A DNA stretch of 64,000 nt, taken from NCBI RefSeq assembly GCF_029227915.1, contig NC_079875.1, positions 8,739,001 to 8,803,000 on the forward strand. Reading direction: 5' to 3'. The notes below the pieces were generated by a model that saw nothing but the letters and a program-made list of their open reading frames with translations, was not told where the DNA came from and did not search any database. Each line of letters begins with the position of its first letter. The first letter of the stretch is position 1. Below, piece by piece: positions 41,579 to 54,600 of this stretch. The DNA is from Hydractinia symbiolongicarpus (lineage: Eukaryota; Cnidaria; Hydrozoa; Anthoathecata; Hydractiniidae). The position numbers and the translations under genes were made by a program.

Positions 41579-44137
41579 ATGGCTGCCATAAAAATAACTA
41601 ATAGTGAAATATATGAATGGTATACGAAGTTAAATCAATTAAGCATTGTTGAAGTTTGTGAATCATACTCACAGAAGTTTAAAATTGATGTTAGTAATTG
41701 CAGTCGAGTTGCTTTGTATAATAAAATTACAAGGTTAATTCAAAGAATTAAACTGTTAAGAAAAGCAAAGAAAAAAAAGGACGTTGAAGGTGTTTATGCA
41801 CAAGAGTTTGTAATACCAAAAAGGGAAGACAGTTTAGACAGGTCATTAAATTCAACAAAAACACAAAAGGAAAAGAGTCTTGTATTGGAGCTTAGTGTCA
41901 TCAAAAAAAAGAATAAAAATTTAAAACGAAAAATGGAAGTGACACATCGACAAGAGGAACAGTTGGAATTGGTAGAACAACAATATTTAGAGGCACTTAA
42001 TGGTATGAAAACGTTAGACATAGAAACAAAGAGTATTGTTCAGAAAAATAAAAATGATTTGAACTTAGCAGCGAAAGAATTACAATTGTTAAAGCAAAAG
42101 TTTGAAAAGCAAAGTGATGTATTAGAAAAAGCTGAAGACGAAGTCCGAAAACATGGTGTATCGCATGCTAAAATAAGACGTTTGAGTAAGAAAATTGCCT
42201 ATAGAGATAATAAACTAAAAGTGCAGGGACAAGAGTTAATTGAGTTAAGAAGTGATTTAAAGAAGACTGAGGTTGAAAATATAAATTTACATAAAGTTAT
42301 AGAAAGATTAAATAAAAAAAGTGAGAAATTAGAAGAAAAGCTTAGTAATGTAGGTGAAAATATTGTATATCCATTAAAAGCTGAAAAAGTTTCGTGCCAG
42401 AAGAAAATATTGTATCTAAAGAATAAAATAAGCAAATCCAATAGCGTTGTATGTAACAATCAGTGTGAAAAAGAGATTGAAGATTTGGAGAATAAAATTG
42501 ACTCTTTGTTAAAAGAAAATTTAGAACTACAAGCATTAATAAATCTAGTCGAAGATGAAGAAGTAGTTACGTTTCACAATGGCAAATATACAAATGAACT
42601 GCGTGAAGTAATTATGGATTTACTAACATTAAATGTTAGCATGTCAAAAGTAAACAGTGTTATCAAAACGGTTATTACAAAGCTAACCAAAAAGAAAATT
42701 AATCGGTTACCATCAAATGGTGTAAAAAGCAGATTGCTCCAAGAGGCATTAATTATTGCACAATCTCAAGTCGTAAATGAAATGCTCGCTGATCCTGCTG
42801 GGAATAATTGTTTGCATGGTGACGGAACTTCGAAGTACCACAAACATTACCAAAATTTCCAAATAACAACTGCAAGTGGCAGAACATCATCTTTCGGTTT
42901 AGCAGAAATAAGTGGTGGTGATGCTGCATCTACGCTGCAATGTTTCAGTGAAACAGTTGATGATTTGTGCGATGCGATTTTAACTAAGGACAAGGAAAAA
43001 GATTTTGCTAACCTTGTAACTTCCATCAAAACTACTATGTCTGATCTTGGGCCAGTGAATCCTTTATTCAACTGTCAGTTAAAAATTTTGAGAGAAGAGC
43101 TCTTGCCAAAATCTATCGAAAATTGGGATGAAATGAGTGAAACACAAAAAAAAGAAATTGGTGATATGGCAAACTTTTATTGTAAATTGCATGTCATAGC
43201 AAACTTTGCAACAGAAACAGATAAAGTTTTAAAATCATTTGAAAATTTGTTGTTGACTGATGATTATGAAACAGTGTTTGCTTTTAATACCAGTGAAGCA
43301 TGTGCTGTCAGATTGGTTCGTACTGCATGTAAAGCATTTCAGGTTAGAGGTAGTGATGAAGCTGGAGTTGCGTCATATTTTAATTCATTTTTGGCTGGTA
43401 GGGAAGTTAAATCATACTTAGTTCCATTCATTGGTAACAGGTTTAACATTCTTTTCTATAATGCTGCTGCTCTGTATTTTCATGCAGATGATATAAAATG
43501 CTTTCTTAATAATTGGCCTGAACCAAATAATCTTTTGAAAGCAGTAAAAGAAGATATTTCAAACACATTGTTTTTGGCTGAAACTCGAGCTATGGGTATT
43601 TTAGACAAGTTAGTAACTGGTCCTCTGTGGCGTTTAGTTGAAAGCAGCAAAAATATTTTGGAGTTAAATCCGTTTCTGTTGCGATTAAAAGTAAATCTGT
43701 CAAGTTTGTGTAAAGATGCATCAGCTATCTTTAATGGTAGAACAATTTTCAATGAAGCAGATGTTGTACATCATAAAGATGAAGTTTGGCACAAATTGTT
43801 TGAAGATACAAATGAGGAATTTGACACACTGACCCAACAATCACTAGAAGTTATATTACATGCTGTGTTGATTATTTTAGAAAGGCAATGTGTGGACCAA
43901 CTTCCTGGTGGCCAGTATTGGAATCCCTCGCCACATATTGTCTCAGCTGCAAACAATGTACCCACTACCAATAAAGCTTCTGAAAGTGATTTTGCCATTC
44001 TTGATTTGCTTGTTAAAACAAAACCAAGTGCTAGTATTCAAGCAATGCAAGCTCTCACCATGTGGTCTCGGAATCAAACGGGGTTATATATTGCTAACTT
44101 TTTACATAACAGAATCGCTACTATTTTTGAAAAATAA
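41579..44137 (+). CDS. Intact coiled-coil protein, candidate transposase
   Basis: 852 codons in one exon, ATG in 'tataATGGCT'. Residues 1-65 form a small basic/helical head. Residues about 95-325 are a long heptad-rich coiled coil. From 335 on is a folded domain with 'NNCLHGDGTSKYHKHYQNFQ' (D415), 'SDLGPVNPLFNCQLKILREE', 'MANFYCKLHVIANF' (H538), 'FIGNRFNILFYNAA', 'LPGGQYWNPSP' and 'NVPTTNKASESDFAILDLL' (E802). I recall very similar uncharacterised multicopy proteins in Hydra and corals. The 'HGDG' strand, the 'C-x2-H' element and a late conserved E resemble an RNase H-fold transposase with a big insertion (hAT-like), but this is inference. A splice acceptor 20 bp upstream suggests a 5' leader exon. 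Confidence 0.6.
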   Translation: MAAIKITNSEIYEWYTKLNQLSIVEVCESYSQKFKIDVSNCSRVALYNKITRLIQRIKLLRKAKKKKDVEGVYAQEFVIPKREDSLDRSLNSTKTQKEKSLVLELSVIKKKNKNLKRKMEVTHRQEEQLELVEQQYLEALNGMKTLDIETKSIVQKNKNDLNLAAKELQLLKQKFEKQSDVLEKAEDEVRKHGVSHAKIRRLSKKIAYRDNKLKVQGQELIELRSDLKKTEVENINLHKVIERLNKKSEKLEEKLSNVGENIVYPLKAEKVSCQKKILYLKNKISKSNSVVCNNQCEKEIEDLENKIDSLLKENLELQALINLVEDEEVVTFHNGKYTNELREVIMDLLTLNVSMSKVNSVIKTVITKLTKKKINRLPSNGVKSRLLQEALIIAQSQVVNEMLADPAGNNCLHGDGTSKYHKHYQNFQITTASGRTSSFGLAEISGGDAASTLQCFSETVDDLCDAILTKDKEKDFANLVTSIKTTMSDLGPVNPLFNCQLKILREELLPKSIENWDEMSETQKKEIGDMANFYCKLHVIANFATETDKVLKSFENLLLTDDYETVFAFNTSEACAVRLVRTACKAFQVRGSDEAGVASYFNSFLAGREVKSYLVPFIGNRFNILFYNAAALYFHADDIKCFLNNWPEPNNLLKAVKEDISNTLFLAETRAMGILDKLVTGPLWRLVESSKNILELNPFLLRLKVNLSSLCKDASAIFNGRTIFNEADVVHHKDEVWHKLFEDTNEEFDTLTQQSLEVILHAVLIILERQCVDQLPGGQYWNPSPHIVSAANNVPTTNKASESDFAILDLLVKTKPSASIQAMQALTMWSRNQTGLYIANFLHNRIATIFEK

Positions 44138-45080
44138 TAGGTTCAATGGGTCGCAAATTTTGACGTTTTTCACAAAGGTTTCAGAAATCTCGCGAAAGTT
44201 TATTCTTCACGAAGTTTAATCCCCCCTTACAGTACGCCCCTCCACCAGCGTAATTATTTTGTAGAATCGCGGGGAGCAGGGAAAACTTTCTAGGCAATAT
44301 GTTAGTTTTGTGTTAAGTATCAACTTCTAATGTATCAGGGAAAACTTAGACAAATTTTGAAGATGGACTTAACCAAGCTATAAAAAAAGAATGGGAATCA
44401 GGTTGACGGTAGCCCGCATATGCTAGGTGATCTTGTCCTGCGGTATGTTAAGAATAAAGTGACAGGCGCTAGAATCTTTTTGTTTTCTTCTCTACCCTCA
44501 TTGTTCTCCTTATAATAAAATTTCTTATCGACCAGAGGGGTATTGAAGAAGCATATTTTTAAAATTTTTAATTTCATCTAATATAGCTATAATAACTAAT
44601 TATTCCTTGCAATAGTATATGTAAAATGTCATTTTTACTTCAACGTTTCGCGTCATAAAACTGTTCCAAATAGCACATTTTAAAACCATAATTCTGCCAT
44701 TTTACCCCCTGAAAAGTAAGATGGTTTGCCCTGGTCAATAAGCTGGATATATACGGCCCAAAAGTCTAGAAGGACCTTTTCGCACGTGGTGTATCTAAAA
44801 AGAAAAATGTCGCAACAACGAAAAAAGTCAGCGAAGAGTAAGCAAAATAGATTTTATACACTCTTGCACACAGTTTTTTACAGAATCTTTCGCGATTTGC
44901 TACTACTAAAGCAAATTTTGTATCAGGGTAGAATTTTCTTTGTATAGTGCTTTTTCTGAGCGACTATATTTAGGGAACCCCTTTTTATAAAAATACAGCA
45001 TGTGTTATTCCTGATTTACAATAAAATATTTAGATATAACTTCACTACAGTTTTTCACGATTTCCCTTTCGCAAGAGATT
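44138..45080. other. Non-coding stretch
   Basis: No gene is supported. A 'ttcacaaaggtttcagaaatctcgcgaaagtttattcttcacgaag' stretch at 44170-44215 resembles the subterminal repeats of the pogo-like element. The 73-codon frame at 44726-44947 has no domain. Confidence 0.45.
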
Positions 45081-45089
45081 TCCCAACGT

Positions 45090-46479
45090 GTGACAAAAAT
45101 ATATCTCGATTTTATAGATCCTGATACTTCAAAGTCAATCCAACCTGTGACTACTCCTCCGACGTCAAGCCAGCAACCTGGAACCCCTCCGTATGTTTCT
45201 GGAGCTAGTCGTGTGCAGCTCAAACGACAAAATAACGGTATGTCAGTTCAATTCGGTTTGTTTTTTCACCAGATGCCTGCAACGTTTGAGATTACCAGCC
45301 AGGAACTAAAACAGAACTTCATTTTTTTAGTAAAATTTTTTGGCGGTTTGGTTCATTTAAAACAAGGTGGCAGAATTTACTTTGTCAGATCGATATAAAA
45401 AATTAATTTTAAGGCTTTAAAAAAGTTCATTTTCAGCCCACCATTCTCTGAAGGTATATTTCAGAATTTATTTAGACTGTATGGTTGCCTATGTACAAAA
45501 TCTTTCACCAGAAAAAAGAAGCAAAAGAAATCCAAACTGTCGATACTATAACATGCAGTTACAGACAAACGACGGAAGTTTTGAAGCTGTCTGTTACAAA
45601 CCTGAGGCAAAAAGGTTATTTGAGGAAGCATGTACACAGAAATCAGCAATAAAGTTAACACGGTTCAAAAGAAAGGCAAACTATAAAAATAATTTGATAC
45701 AAGATATCGAAATTGGAAAATTCACAACAGTGTCTGGGGATACTGCTAATTTCCCATATGTAGGATTGAAAAAAGATGTGGCACAACTCACCACAGTCGT
45801 GGATATAAAATATCATGGTTATGACAAACAAATGGTGTCTGTGGAAGGCTACATCAATGTCAATGAATGCTACCAGTCTGCGTATAGTCAATTCAGCTCC
45901 AAGAAAGAAGTTTACTTCAATGACGATACCAACGCTATTGTCCTGACACTATGGGATGATTGCATAAATCTTGTTCCTCGAAGTGGGACATATAAATTAT
46001 CTAATGTAATTGTGAGGTGTTTGGAATCTTACAAGGATGAGCCTGTTATTATCAGCACAGTGTCGAGCACGGTGATTGAGATTTCAGTGGTTAACATCAA
46101 GCAAATGATGCCAGCTTTTACAATCAATCGCATAAAGAAATTCCCAATTCTGGATTTTAACATATCAGCAAGAAACAAAAAGTGTCCCAAATGCAAAACA
46201 AATGCTGCTGCCGATTCGCTGACTGATTTTTTCAAATGCATTTCGTGCTCGTCTTTTTCAAGATATTCAAAACTTGAAACTATGCGAACAGTCAAAGTAA
46301 CATTTGAAGAAGACAAAGAAAAGGAGGTAACAATATTTGGGATGCAGCTGCAAGATTATTGTGCACATTTTGGGATCAGCGTGAATGACGAAGATGCCAT
46401 AACTGAAAGTTTTCTAAAAAACGAAAAATCAAGTGCTGTAGTTAATCGACAGGATGTGTGTGTTGCTTTTAAACATTAA
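45090..46479 (+). CDS. OB-fold / zinc-ribbon (RPA-like) protein, two exons
   Basis: The main exon has 332 codons from ATG 45481. It contains 'MVAYVQNLSPEKRSKRNPNC' with 'NMQLQTNDGSFEAVCY' (first OB-fold strand pattern), 'VYFNDDTNAIVLTLWDD' (second OB fold, residues 144-160), and a zinc ribbon 'CPKCKTN...CISC' (C235, C238, C253, C256). This order resembles the large RPA subunit's ssDNA-binding part. An upstream exon (about 45090-45237, 'DPDTSKSIQPVTTPPTSSQQ', 'VQLKRQN') ends at 'ACG/GTATGT' and is rich in Pro/Thr/Ser; the acceptor is a 'tttcag' near 45438 or 45465. It lies 1.3 kb after the coiled-coil gene on the same strand. It may be that element's second gene, or a separate Helitron-type RPA cargo. 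Confidence 0.6.
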
Positions 46480-46845
46480 CCAACTCAAAACTTTTATGAA
46501 CACTTTTCAGTTATTATTGGTTGTTGTTTTTTGTTAACTTTGTGCACTTATGCATTTTATTTTTGGTTATATATTTGTGGGTAATTACTAACTATAGCTA
46601 GCTATAAGTGGCTCTACCTATATCTCTATCTTGTAACATTTCACAAAGGAACGAAAAAACTTACTTTCTTGTAGCCAGCACACGAAATTGCACTCTAGCT
46701 AAAACTACCACTCATATTTTGTTCGTAAATCAGTCATTGACACTGTAAGTGACTGGTTGGTTTTATATTTGATATGATAATGTTTAGATAGCAATAGATT
46801 TTGTTCTCAATAACATTTGCAGAGACAACATCCTGTTCTCCTTAA
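46480..46845. other. Non-coding 3' flank
   Basis: AT-rich, no gene. A short 'tatagctagctata' palindrome near 46592 is similar to others in the window (41285, 47885, 47960) and probably reflects a common microsatellite-like word. Confidence 0.45.
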
Positions 46846-46848
46846 TTA

Positions 46849-47218
46849 GGCGGACGTCACAAATATTTGGTGTTAGAGTCACCGACCGACCCTAATTTTT
46901 GATCGAAATTTTTGATATACTGAGTCGGAAAAACTAAAATGACAAAAAAATATACGCTGGTTGTCTCCCCACAGCCATTACCCACAATTATTGTTGTGCT
47001 TCGCTTTTAAAATGCGAAAAGGGTTCTGAGAACTAGTTGAAAACGGCGCGCGGAAACTCTATTTAAACGAGGTGCCAAAGTTATCATTAAATATCGGCGA
47101 TTTAATGGCTGGATGGTTGGATACAATTTTTCGAATTTTTGAGTTATCATTCGCCGACCGACCGACTCTATTTTTGGTCCTCAAATGACTCTAACACCAG
47201 ATATTTGTGACGTCCGCC
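46849..47218. mobile_element. Harbinger-type MITE, 370 bp, TTA duplication
   Basis: Inverted ends GGCGGACGTCACAAATATYT (continuing GGTGTTAGAGTCA, one mismatch in 33) are flanked by TTA on both sides (46846-46848, 47219-47221). A second inverted block, 'ccgaccgacc', lies just inside. Non-coding. A 3-bp TWA duplication is typical of PIF/Harbinger elements, which would be the source of transposase. Confidence 0.85.
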
Positions 47219-47624
47219 TTAGTCAGTATCATCGGTCTGTGTGTCTGCCATTATTTTTCGTTGCCCGTATTTTTTATTAAATCAGCGTTTTGGATTGTAC
47301 TGATTTATATTATCGATGTTGCCAATTTCGATACCCCGCAGTTTTCGTGTATAAATAAGATTTTGGAAATGTGTTAGTGCATTATCGATTTTACGTGTTT
47401 TTAACTAATAACATCTCGAAGCCAATTTTTTTATTAAGTACGTAGAACTAACTCACTTTATTAACCTGCAGTTAACATTCGATTATTCGTCTATCGTGTG
47501 ATATAGTTACGTATCGATATTCTCGCGAAATAGGATAAATCGCGCGGATGGTATTCGGCGAAAGTTTCTTTTTGCTTCTAAATGAGGCTCACACGAGCCA
47601 AAATGTTTTCGCTGAACCAAGTTA

Positions 47625-48253
47625 TGTTGTTCTGCCCAATCTTTGGACATAAAAATGCAGTCTTACGAACTGGGCAGGGGCGTCACAAGATTGGGCAGAA
47701 GACCATGCTTGGCTCATCTTCAGACGCCTTTTAGATTTTAAAGAAGGGATGTGCCACACAAGCTCTGTTGTTTGCAAGACCCAACAAATATTCTCAGGCA
47801 CTAAAACATATTTGGGGTATGTACACAAAAAACAAAAATATTGAATTGACTAGGTCAGTTTTGGGACTCAATAAAAATCATTACTAGCTAGCTGTAGCTA
47901 GCACGTATTATACATTTAGTATTTATATACAGCTTGTAGTAGCTGGATGAGAAGTTTAGCTAGCTATAGCCAGCTAATATGTGGTTGAATAGTTTCAATT
48001 TTTTTATACACATGTAACTAGCTATATACATGGTATAATTTTTTGGTCTTTTGATTTGCCAAGAAAAGATTCAGTTTAAAGTTCCTTATTATTAATTGTT
48101 GTCTTTTTCTTCCACAATTGTTCTAAGATTGGACATGTACGTCTGTAAATTAGGCAGTCCAGTTTTAAGACTGGCCACCCATTTGTCACTGTCAGAAGAT
48201 TGGCCTGGCCAGTCTTAAAGACGGGGCGCGTTCCAAGATTGGGCAGAACAATG
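47625..48253. mobile_element. Inverted-repeat MITE with TTCTGCCCAATCTT ends
   Basis: The left end 'TTGTTCTGCCCAATCTTTGG' (47629 on) and the right end, inverted ('ccaagattgggcagaacaa', 48232-48250), match. The motif occurs again inside (47688-47701, inverted; 'ctgggcag' 47670) as a secondary hairpin. No clear target duplication and no transposase. Non-coding. Confidence 0.65.
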
Positions 48254-49850
48254 TCACGTGAAAATGCTCCTTCTGCTCAGAACATTGAATATATATAGTA
48301 TCGTATGGTTGTCGTTGCTAGATCTGTTCAATCAGCTTCAAAAACGTCTTTTTCAGATGATCATCATCAAAAATAATGAACTGTCTGTGGTTTCTCATAT
48401 TAAAAGAGTTTTGAATATTGAGTTTGACTTAAACCATTCTCATCTCAAACATGCACTAGAAGACATTATATATTGTAACTTATTTTCGTAGTAATCGAGG
48501 CAAGTTACGCATGCGCCTGATAGCGCATGCTTGAAAAGAACTTTCCCACCCATTTTTACTCACAAGTCAATTCTATTCGTACGGGTTAGACGACCCGCCC
48601 ACCCTCCCCTGTAAGTTGAGGAAATTACTCAGAAAGTAATATTAAGATTGGCTGAGTGACATAGAATCTTATACCTATCTATACGGTTTCTTCCGGAAAA
48701 ATAGACGAAGTCAATCCCCTTTGGCTCGGGATAACTGGAAGTTTTTATCCTGGAATCGGTATAAGACTCAAATGTATAATCTCGGCAAGGTAACAAGTCT
48801 TAAAATGCTTACACGAGCTAAGAATAATTGTGGTACTATTAAGAAGTATAGACGGAAAGTCCGTAAGGAAATTGTTGTTATTGTAACCTGAGTTGTGTTG
48901 TAATTATATAATATTGAGTATATTGGGAATTGTAAATACGTACGAATACCGAAGATGACTCCACTCACTAAATTTTATTTCTCGAATAGCGTCCTAAGTC
49001 TTGAAGAGATTACGTGTACAATAAGGCTCTTATTTTCGGTTGAACAAAGTGAATAAGAAAATAAGCTCGTCTTCTTAACCTCTTTATCAAATCAAAGTAC
49101 AGATTACGCAGTGTTTATTACCGTGACTGAATGAGTGTTCAATGACATGTGTATAGAGAAAACCTGCGAAAGACGTAAAACAAACCTTAGCAGATAGATC
49201 GAAAATTACTTTGTATGAAAATTCGCGTTCATTTTGATTTCTTTTTTTTTTTGTGTCAAAATTGTCCTTTACGGCATTTTAATTTAGCGGTTTAAGTTAG
49301 AAAAAATGAAAATTAGAGAAATGTTTTTTTCGCTTGCAAGGTCCCATTCCAAAAGGTGATACTATCAAAGGAAAATTAATGACAGGCTCGGACCTCGTTA
49401 TTGCGAAGTGAACTCAACTAGGCCACGTGTCACTTTTTTTCTAAAAAAATAGATTTTTTATTCATTTTTCGAAGCATTTAAATTTCGTGGTTGTGTTGAA
49501 GATCCATTTTCCGCGCATTTTATTTTCGCGGTTTCGAGGACTCGACCGCGAAACCGCAAAATTTTCATGCCGCATTTTTTCTATTTAGACACTTCTTATT
49601 TCTCTTCGACTTCCATATCTAGACTCTTTTTTTGGTGAAAAATGAATGTGTGGCCAAACTTTCGTTGTATGGACAAAACTCGCAATCAAAAGACGCAATG
49701 AAAAAAACGTATTGAATAAAAAATACAAAGTACAATACAATTGCATACATGCAATCACATATAAGTAAAACAGCTGGGAAAGTATATACCTCGAAAAAAA
49801 AACATGAAATGTTAATGTCAACCTGAAGTCTAAATCGCCCACCTTTAAGT
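48254..49850. other. Non-coding stretch
   Basis: No gene is supported. It includes a small inverted repeat 'gcatgcgcctgatagcgcatgc' (48508-48529). A decayed CpG-rich block at 49495-49575 ('tattttcgcggtttcgaggactcgaccgcgaaaccgcaaaattt') is an imperfect inverted repeat and resembles the TTCGCGG repeats at the ends of the pogo-like element. Confidence 0.5.
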
Positions 49851-51624
49851 TTCAGATAATTTGTTCTCCAGGTTAACAGTGCTGTTTATGAAGAAAGTAC
49901 GTGCTCATTCTCTCTTGATACATATGTCAACAAAAGATGCAATAAAAATGTGCTTTCGACCATACTGACCTAATATTCAATGTTTCCTCAAGGAAATTTT
50001 ACACATTGTCGAAAAAAACAGGATAAAAAAGTAATCGTAATTGTTGGCAAATCATAACTTGAAACCAAATATTCAGCGAGGCTTGCAACATTATGTTTGA
50101 AATCTAGACCAGGTACACAAAAAGATAATTTCGTCACAGATCAAGAGCACTCACGGAGACCATTGCATTCTCAGTCTAAACAAAATTAAATAAAAAATGT
50201 TATTTGTTTATAATATAAACTACTGTGTATAGTGTTTCATATTGTCATCGTGTATCACTTTCACAACTTAGCAAGGTTTACATGAACACATTCATTTGAT
50301 ATTTGTTCACTCCATAACCATTTTTGCGAATTGTAACACAACTGCTTGCCAGAAGTTGATTAGCACTTACGAAGTTAATTTATTATTAAATACATGTTTT
50401 CAATTTGCAACTTTGAACAGTTTCAATATCTTTGTTTCCATGGTTACAAGTTGAAATCTTCATATGATAATTATAAATGCACATCGAAAAGGTAGTATAA
50501 TGCTCTTTTCAGTTCATGCTCTGTAATGATCTTCAAACATTTATTGATATATTTTGGTAGCTATTAAGATTTGTTTCCGATCAGTTACTTGTAAAATGAT
50601 GTAATATCTCTGACTATAATCCAATAAAGTTCTTGATTATTATATAATGTGTAATATAAAGTTGAAAGGTATATTATACAAATCTTTCATTCATACAAGC
50701 GTAAATTTAACACTGCCAATCAGCCAGGCATCAGGCAAAGAAAATTCTTCAACAACTGTATGTTAATCCAATAATAACCTTGCTTGTGTTTGTGAAAGTG
50801 TTCAATATCATTTTATACATTTTTTTACAGAACATGCAGAACACAATAAAATACAATACGAAATACAAAATTGTTATTGAATTTTAATTATATTAAATGT
50901 TTTTGGATATAATTCAAGATTATATAGCATTATATAGTTTAAAAAATTCACGACATTTGGCACAAAAAAGCTTATATAGTTACTGAATATGGTCACTATT
51001 TATATAAAGACTTGAAAATTCAATGAAAACCTAAAACCTCAGACAATAATGAAAATGAAGATTTCTCAAGGTTATTCATATCTGTGCATTATTGATTTCA
51101 CAAAATCCATGATTTTATAATTTACATATACCTACTGGGGAAAGGTTGGGAAAATATGAAAATCTAAATAAATATTTACCAAAAAAATTATAACTGAATA
51201 ATGCATTCTACCCTTGAGACAACGTAATTACACAAAGAATGTCCATGCAATAGATTCTGAGATTATATCAAATTAGGCAAAGTGACAATTGTCACAACTC
51301 AATACTCTGAAAAGCTTTAATGAGAATAAAAACATAATTATTTGAAGAAAAATAATTATTTAAGGAAACAAACTCAATAAAATCTCTGAATAAACTTTAA
51401 CAACATCCCCCCCCCCCTAACTTTTTTACCCGGTAAATTGAATAAAGCAATATGTTTCATGCTCAAAATAAGGGTATCTAAGGAGTTAAAAATTAAATAA
51501 GAAAAACGTTGTAAAATGTTATTGAAGACGTATCGTATTCCATCACTTCGCAAATTTCATCCAATATATACTATGATATGCTTGAAGCGGTTCGCGGCTG
51601 CATGACTGTTGAAGCTGTGTTAGT
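49851..51624. other. AT-rich 3' flank of the Helentron ORF
   Basis: Non-coding and very AT-rich, with a C-run at 51407-51417. As the region downstream of the Helentron gene it probably contains the element's 3' part, but I could not place the terminus. Confidence 0.4.
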
Positions 51625-54600
51625 TTATTTTTCTTTTCTTGAAAATTTGAACTTTACAGCATCGTGATCTGAAAAATGAATTGTGTGGACAATACTTTCA
51701 AAGTGAAATGACTCAAGTAAAGACTTTTTAATATATACATGGTCAATTTGACCACCAGATAAATGAGTGGCAGCTTTTACAATAAATTTGTAGTTACTCA
51801 GTACACTTATTAAATCAGCATTTTGTTCAAAAGCATTAATATTAAAATCTCCCATTATGATATCAATATCATCATACAAAAGTTGTGTAAGACAATCAAG
51901 AAAAGATGGAAGGAGCCATGATTGCTTTCTGTAAAGAAGTATAACTTTCATATTCTTATCAACAAAACTGTTTTTTTTTAAAATAACTAGACTCACCCCC
52001 GGAGAATGCATGCTATGATCTAAAACAATAGAATCCTTCAGACCTATGGCTAAACTTTGATATTTATCAGGACTACTATTATATATTAGTTTAAAATCAG
52101 ACAAAGTACACTCAATTTCTTCAACACTCTGATAGGGTACTACTTGTGATTCTGTTAACATTAATAAATCACTTTTCATTAACTCTTTGTCAGCTAAAAT
52201 ATCTACAGCGTGTTTATGCAATGAACGAGTATTAAGTAATGTGATGGTGATAGAATCCTCACTACAGTTAATATATTCGACCGGTTGTAATATGTTTTCA
52301 TCTCGCAGCCTTTTATACTCATCAGTTACACTAGGATCTGATTTGATAGCTGACGCTTTGTATGAACCTATCAAGTGCATTCCGGCAGTTGATGTAACTC
52401 TGCTCAACGCAACATACATCTGTCCATATTTAAACCCCCGTTGGCGTTCCAGATCAAAGCTTATCACTGCCTTTTGTAGACTTAATCCTTGAACTTTGTG
52501 TATTGTACACGCCCATGCAAGCATTAATGGGAACTGTGTTCTCTTGATCACAGGAGAAGAAGGTTTATTGGTCTTCAAAATAATATCCACAGTTGTTTTT
52601 TGAATAGGTACTAAACCAAGTCTCTTTCCTAAATTATCCTTGTTAATGGCATCAATTCCAGCCTTACTGTCATCAAACTTAATATAAATTTTTTCAACAT
52701 TACCAGAAGGATTTGAAACAATTTTTTTAACAGTGCCAACCTGACCATTTATTAGTCTATCTTCAATTTCTACATTGGATGTCAACATCACTCTTGCATC
52801 TACCTTTATCTGTAATACTGCTGCAAGGCCACCAGTCTCACTTTGGCTTTTATTCAAAACGGCATTGATTTGGGAACGAGAAACATTTAAGGGCATCCTG
52901 TCAAATGCCACAATGGTAAACAATGTGTTACTATTTTTCTGTAACATATCTTCGTTGTGTTTTTTGGTGGGGGAATTCTCTGCAAATATATGGAGAACAT
53001 CACTTGGATAATTTGGGTCAATAGGTGTGGTGAAACGGGACTTGAGAAAAGTTTCACAATTAAGATCAATATTGGCTGTTCTCACTTTATTTAGTACATC
53101 AATAAGAGAGGTATCACCTTTTTGCCTCATAACCTCTTCCAGTTCTGCCAATTGAAACTTTCTCCATAATGGATCAACATTTTCCATTGCATGGTTGCTA
53201 CCATATGACGAGTAAACAGGTGCTGCTTTAATTGGTGGTAATTGATATAAATCTCCAGAAAATATAATACTGATTCCAGCAAATGGCTTGTTTGTTGAAC
53301 AGCCAAATATTTCTACAAGACGTTGGTGTATATGAAGCAGAAGTATGTTGGAGACCATTGACACTTCATCTATGATAATTAACTGAAGTTCTGAAAGTTT
53401 ATTTCTCAACATAGACCTTTTCTGATCACTTAATCTTGGTACGGTTTTACCAAATACATGTATAGGTATATTTAATCCAGAGTGAATCGTATTCCCATTT
53501 ATATTAATAGCAGCAATGCCAGTGGGGGCTAACAGTAAAACACGAGGTTTTTCGGGATCTTTACCATGGTAACTCATAGTTTTTGTCACTGATTGATAAA
53601 CAGTATTAATTAAATGTGATTTTCCACAACCAGCTTTGCCTGTTAGAAAAATGTGGAGCGGTTCGTTTTTATGTTGAATAACTGCGTTACGGTTTTTGAC
53701 TAGATTTCTAGCCCATTTATTTATCACATTAAAAATCAATCTTTGAATGTTATTCAATGACCGTATTAAACTATTCAATTCATTATCATTCATGAAAGCA
53801 GAAGATGCTGATAATGACATATTTCTATTCTCGTTTATCTGAACTGAATTAATATCATCATCATCATCAACATTATCCTGAACATTACTCAATATTTCTG
53901 TGGCGGCCAACATTTGTTCTACCTCATCATTTTCATGTTGGGCAAAAGCATCTGGGTTTTGGAGTAAATCACTACGGAGATTATTCAAAGCTGTTTCTAC
54001 TAACTCACCATATGGCTGTATAACTTGTTTGTTTCTGTTAATTATTTCTAAAACACCAGGTTCATGCAGTTTTTCCATGTAAGTACCACACTCTTTCCCT
54101 CTTAGTTCACATTCACTTCTAAATGGATAATACATGAATAAATGATGATGTGCAAATCCTTCTGGGTGTTTTTCTATTTTCGGACAATGCATTCTCAGAA
54201 CAGCTTTCACTTTTCGGCATGTCAAAGTTTCTTTCACAGATGACATAAGTAGAACAGTCTTTGGTAACATAGAAGATGAATGATTTGCCCCCATTATTTC
54301 ATCGACTAAAATCTTAGGTTGATTATCATTTTGTGCATCATTGGGCTTCAATTTAACATAGTAATTAGCTAAAAACTGTGCATAACAAAGTGTATCAATA
54401 ATCTGGTATTTTCCACCTCTAAAATTTTTATCAGGGCGATCTAAGTATCTGTCGATCATATTACGCTTGAACACATCAATGCTATCTTCAGGCAATTCTT
54501 TAATTTCATCTTCAGAAAGAAAAATTCTATATCGATGGTGTGGCATGTTACTATTAGCAAATGTAACACCTGGACATGTTTTTCTCAACCAAAGTTCAGG

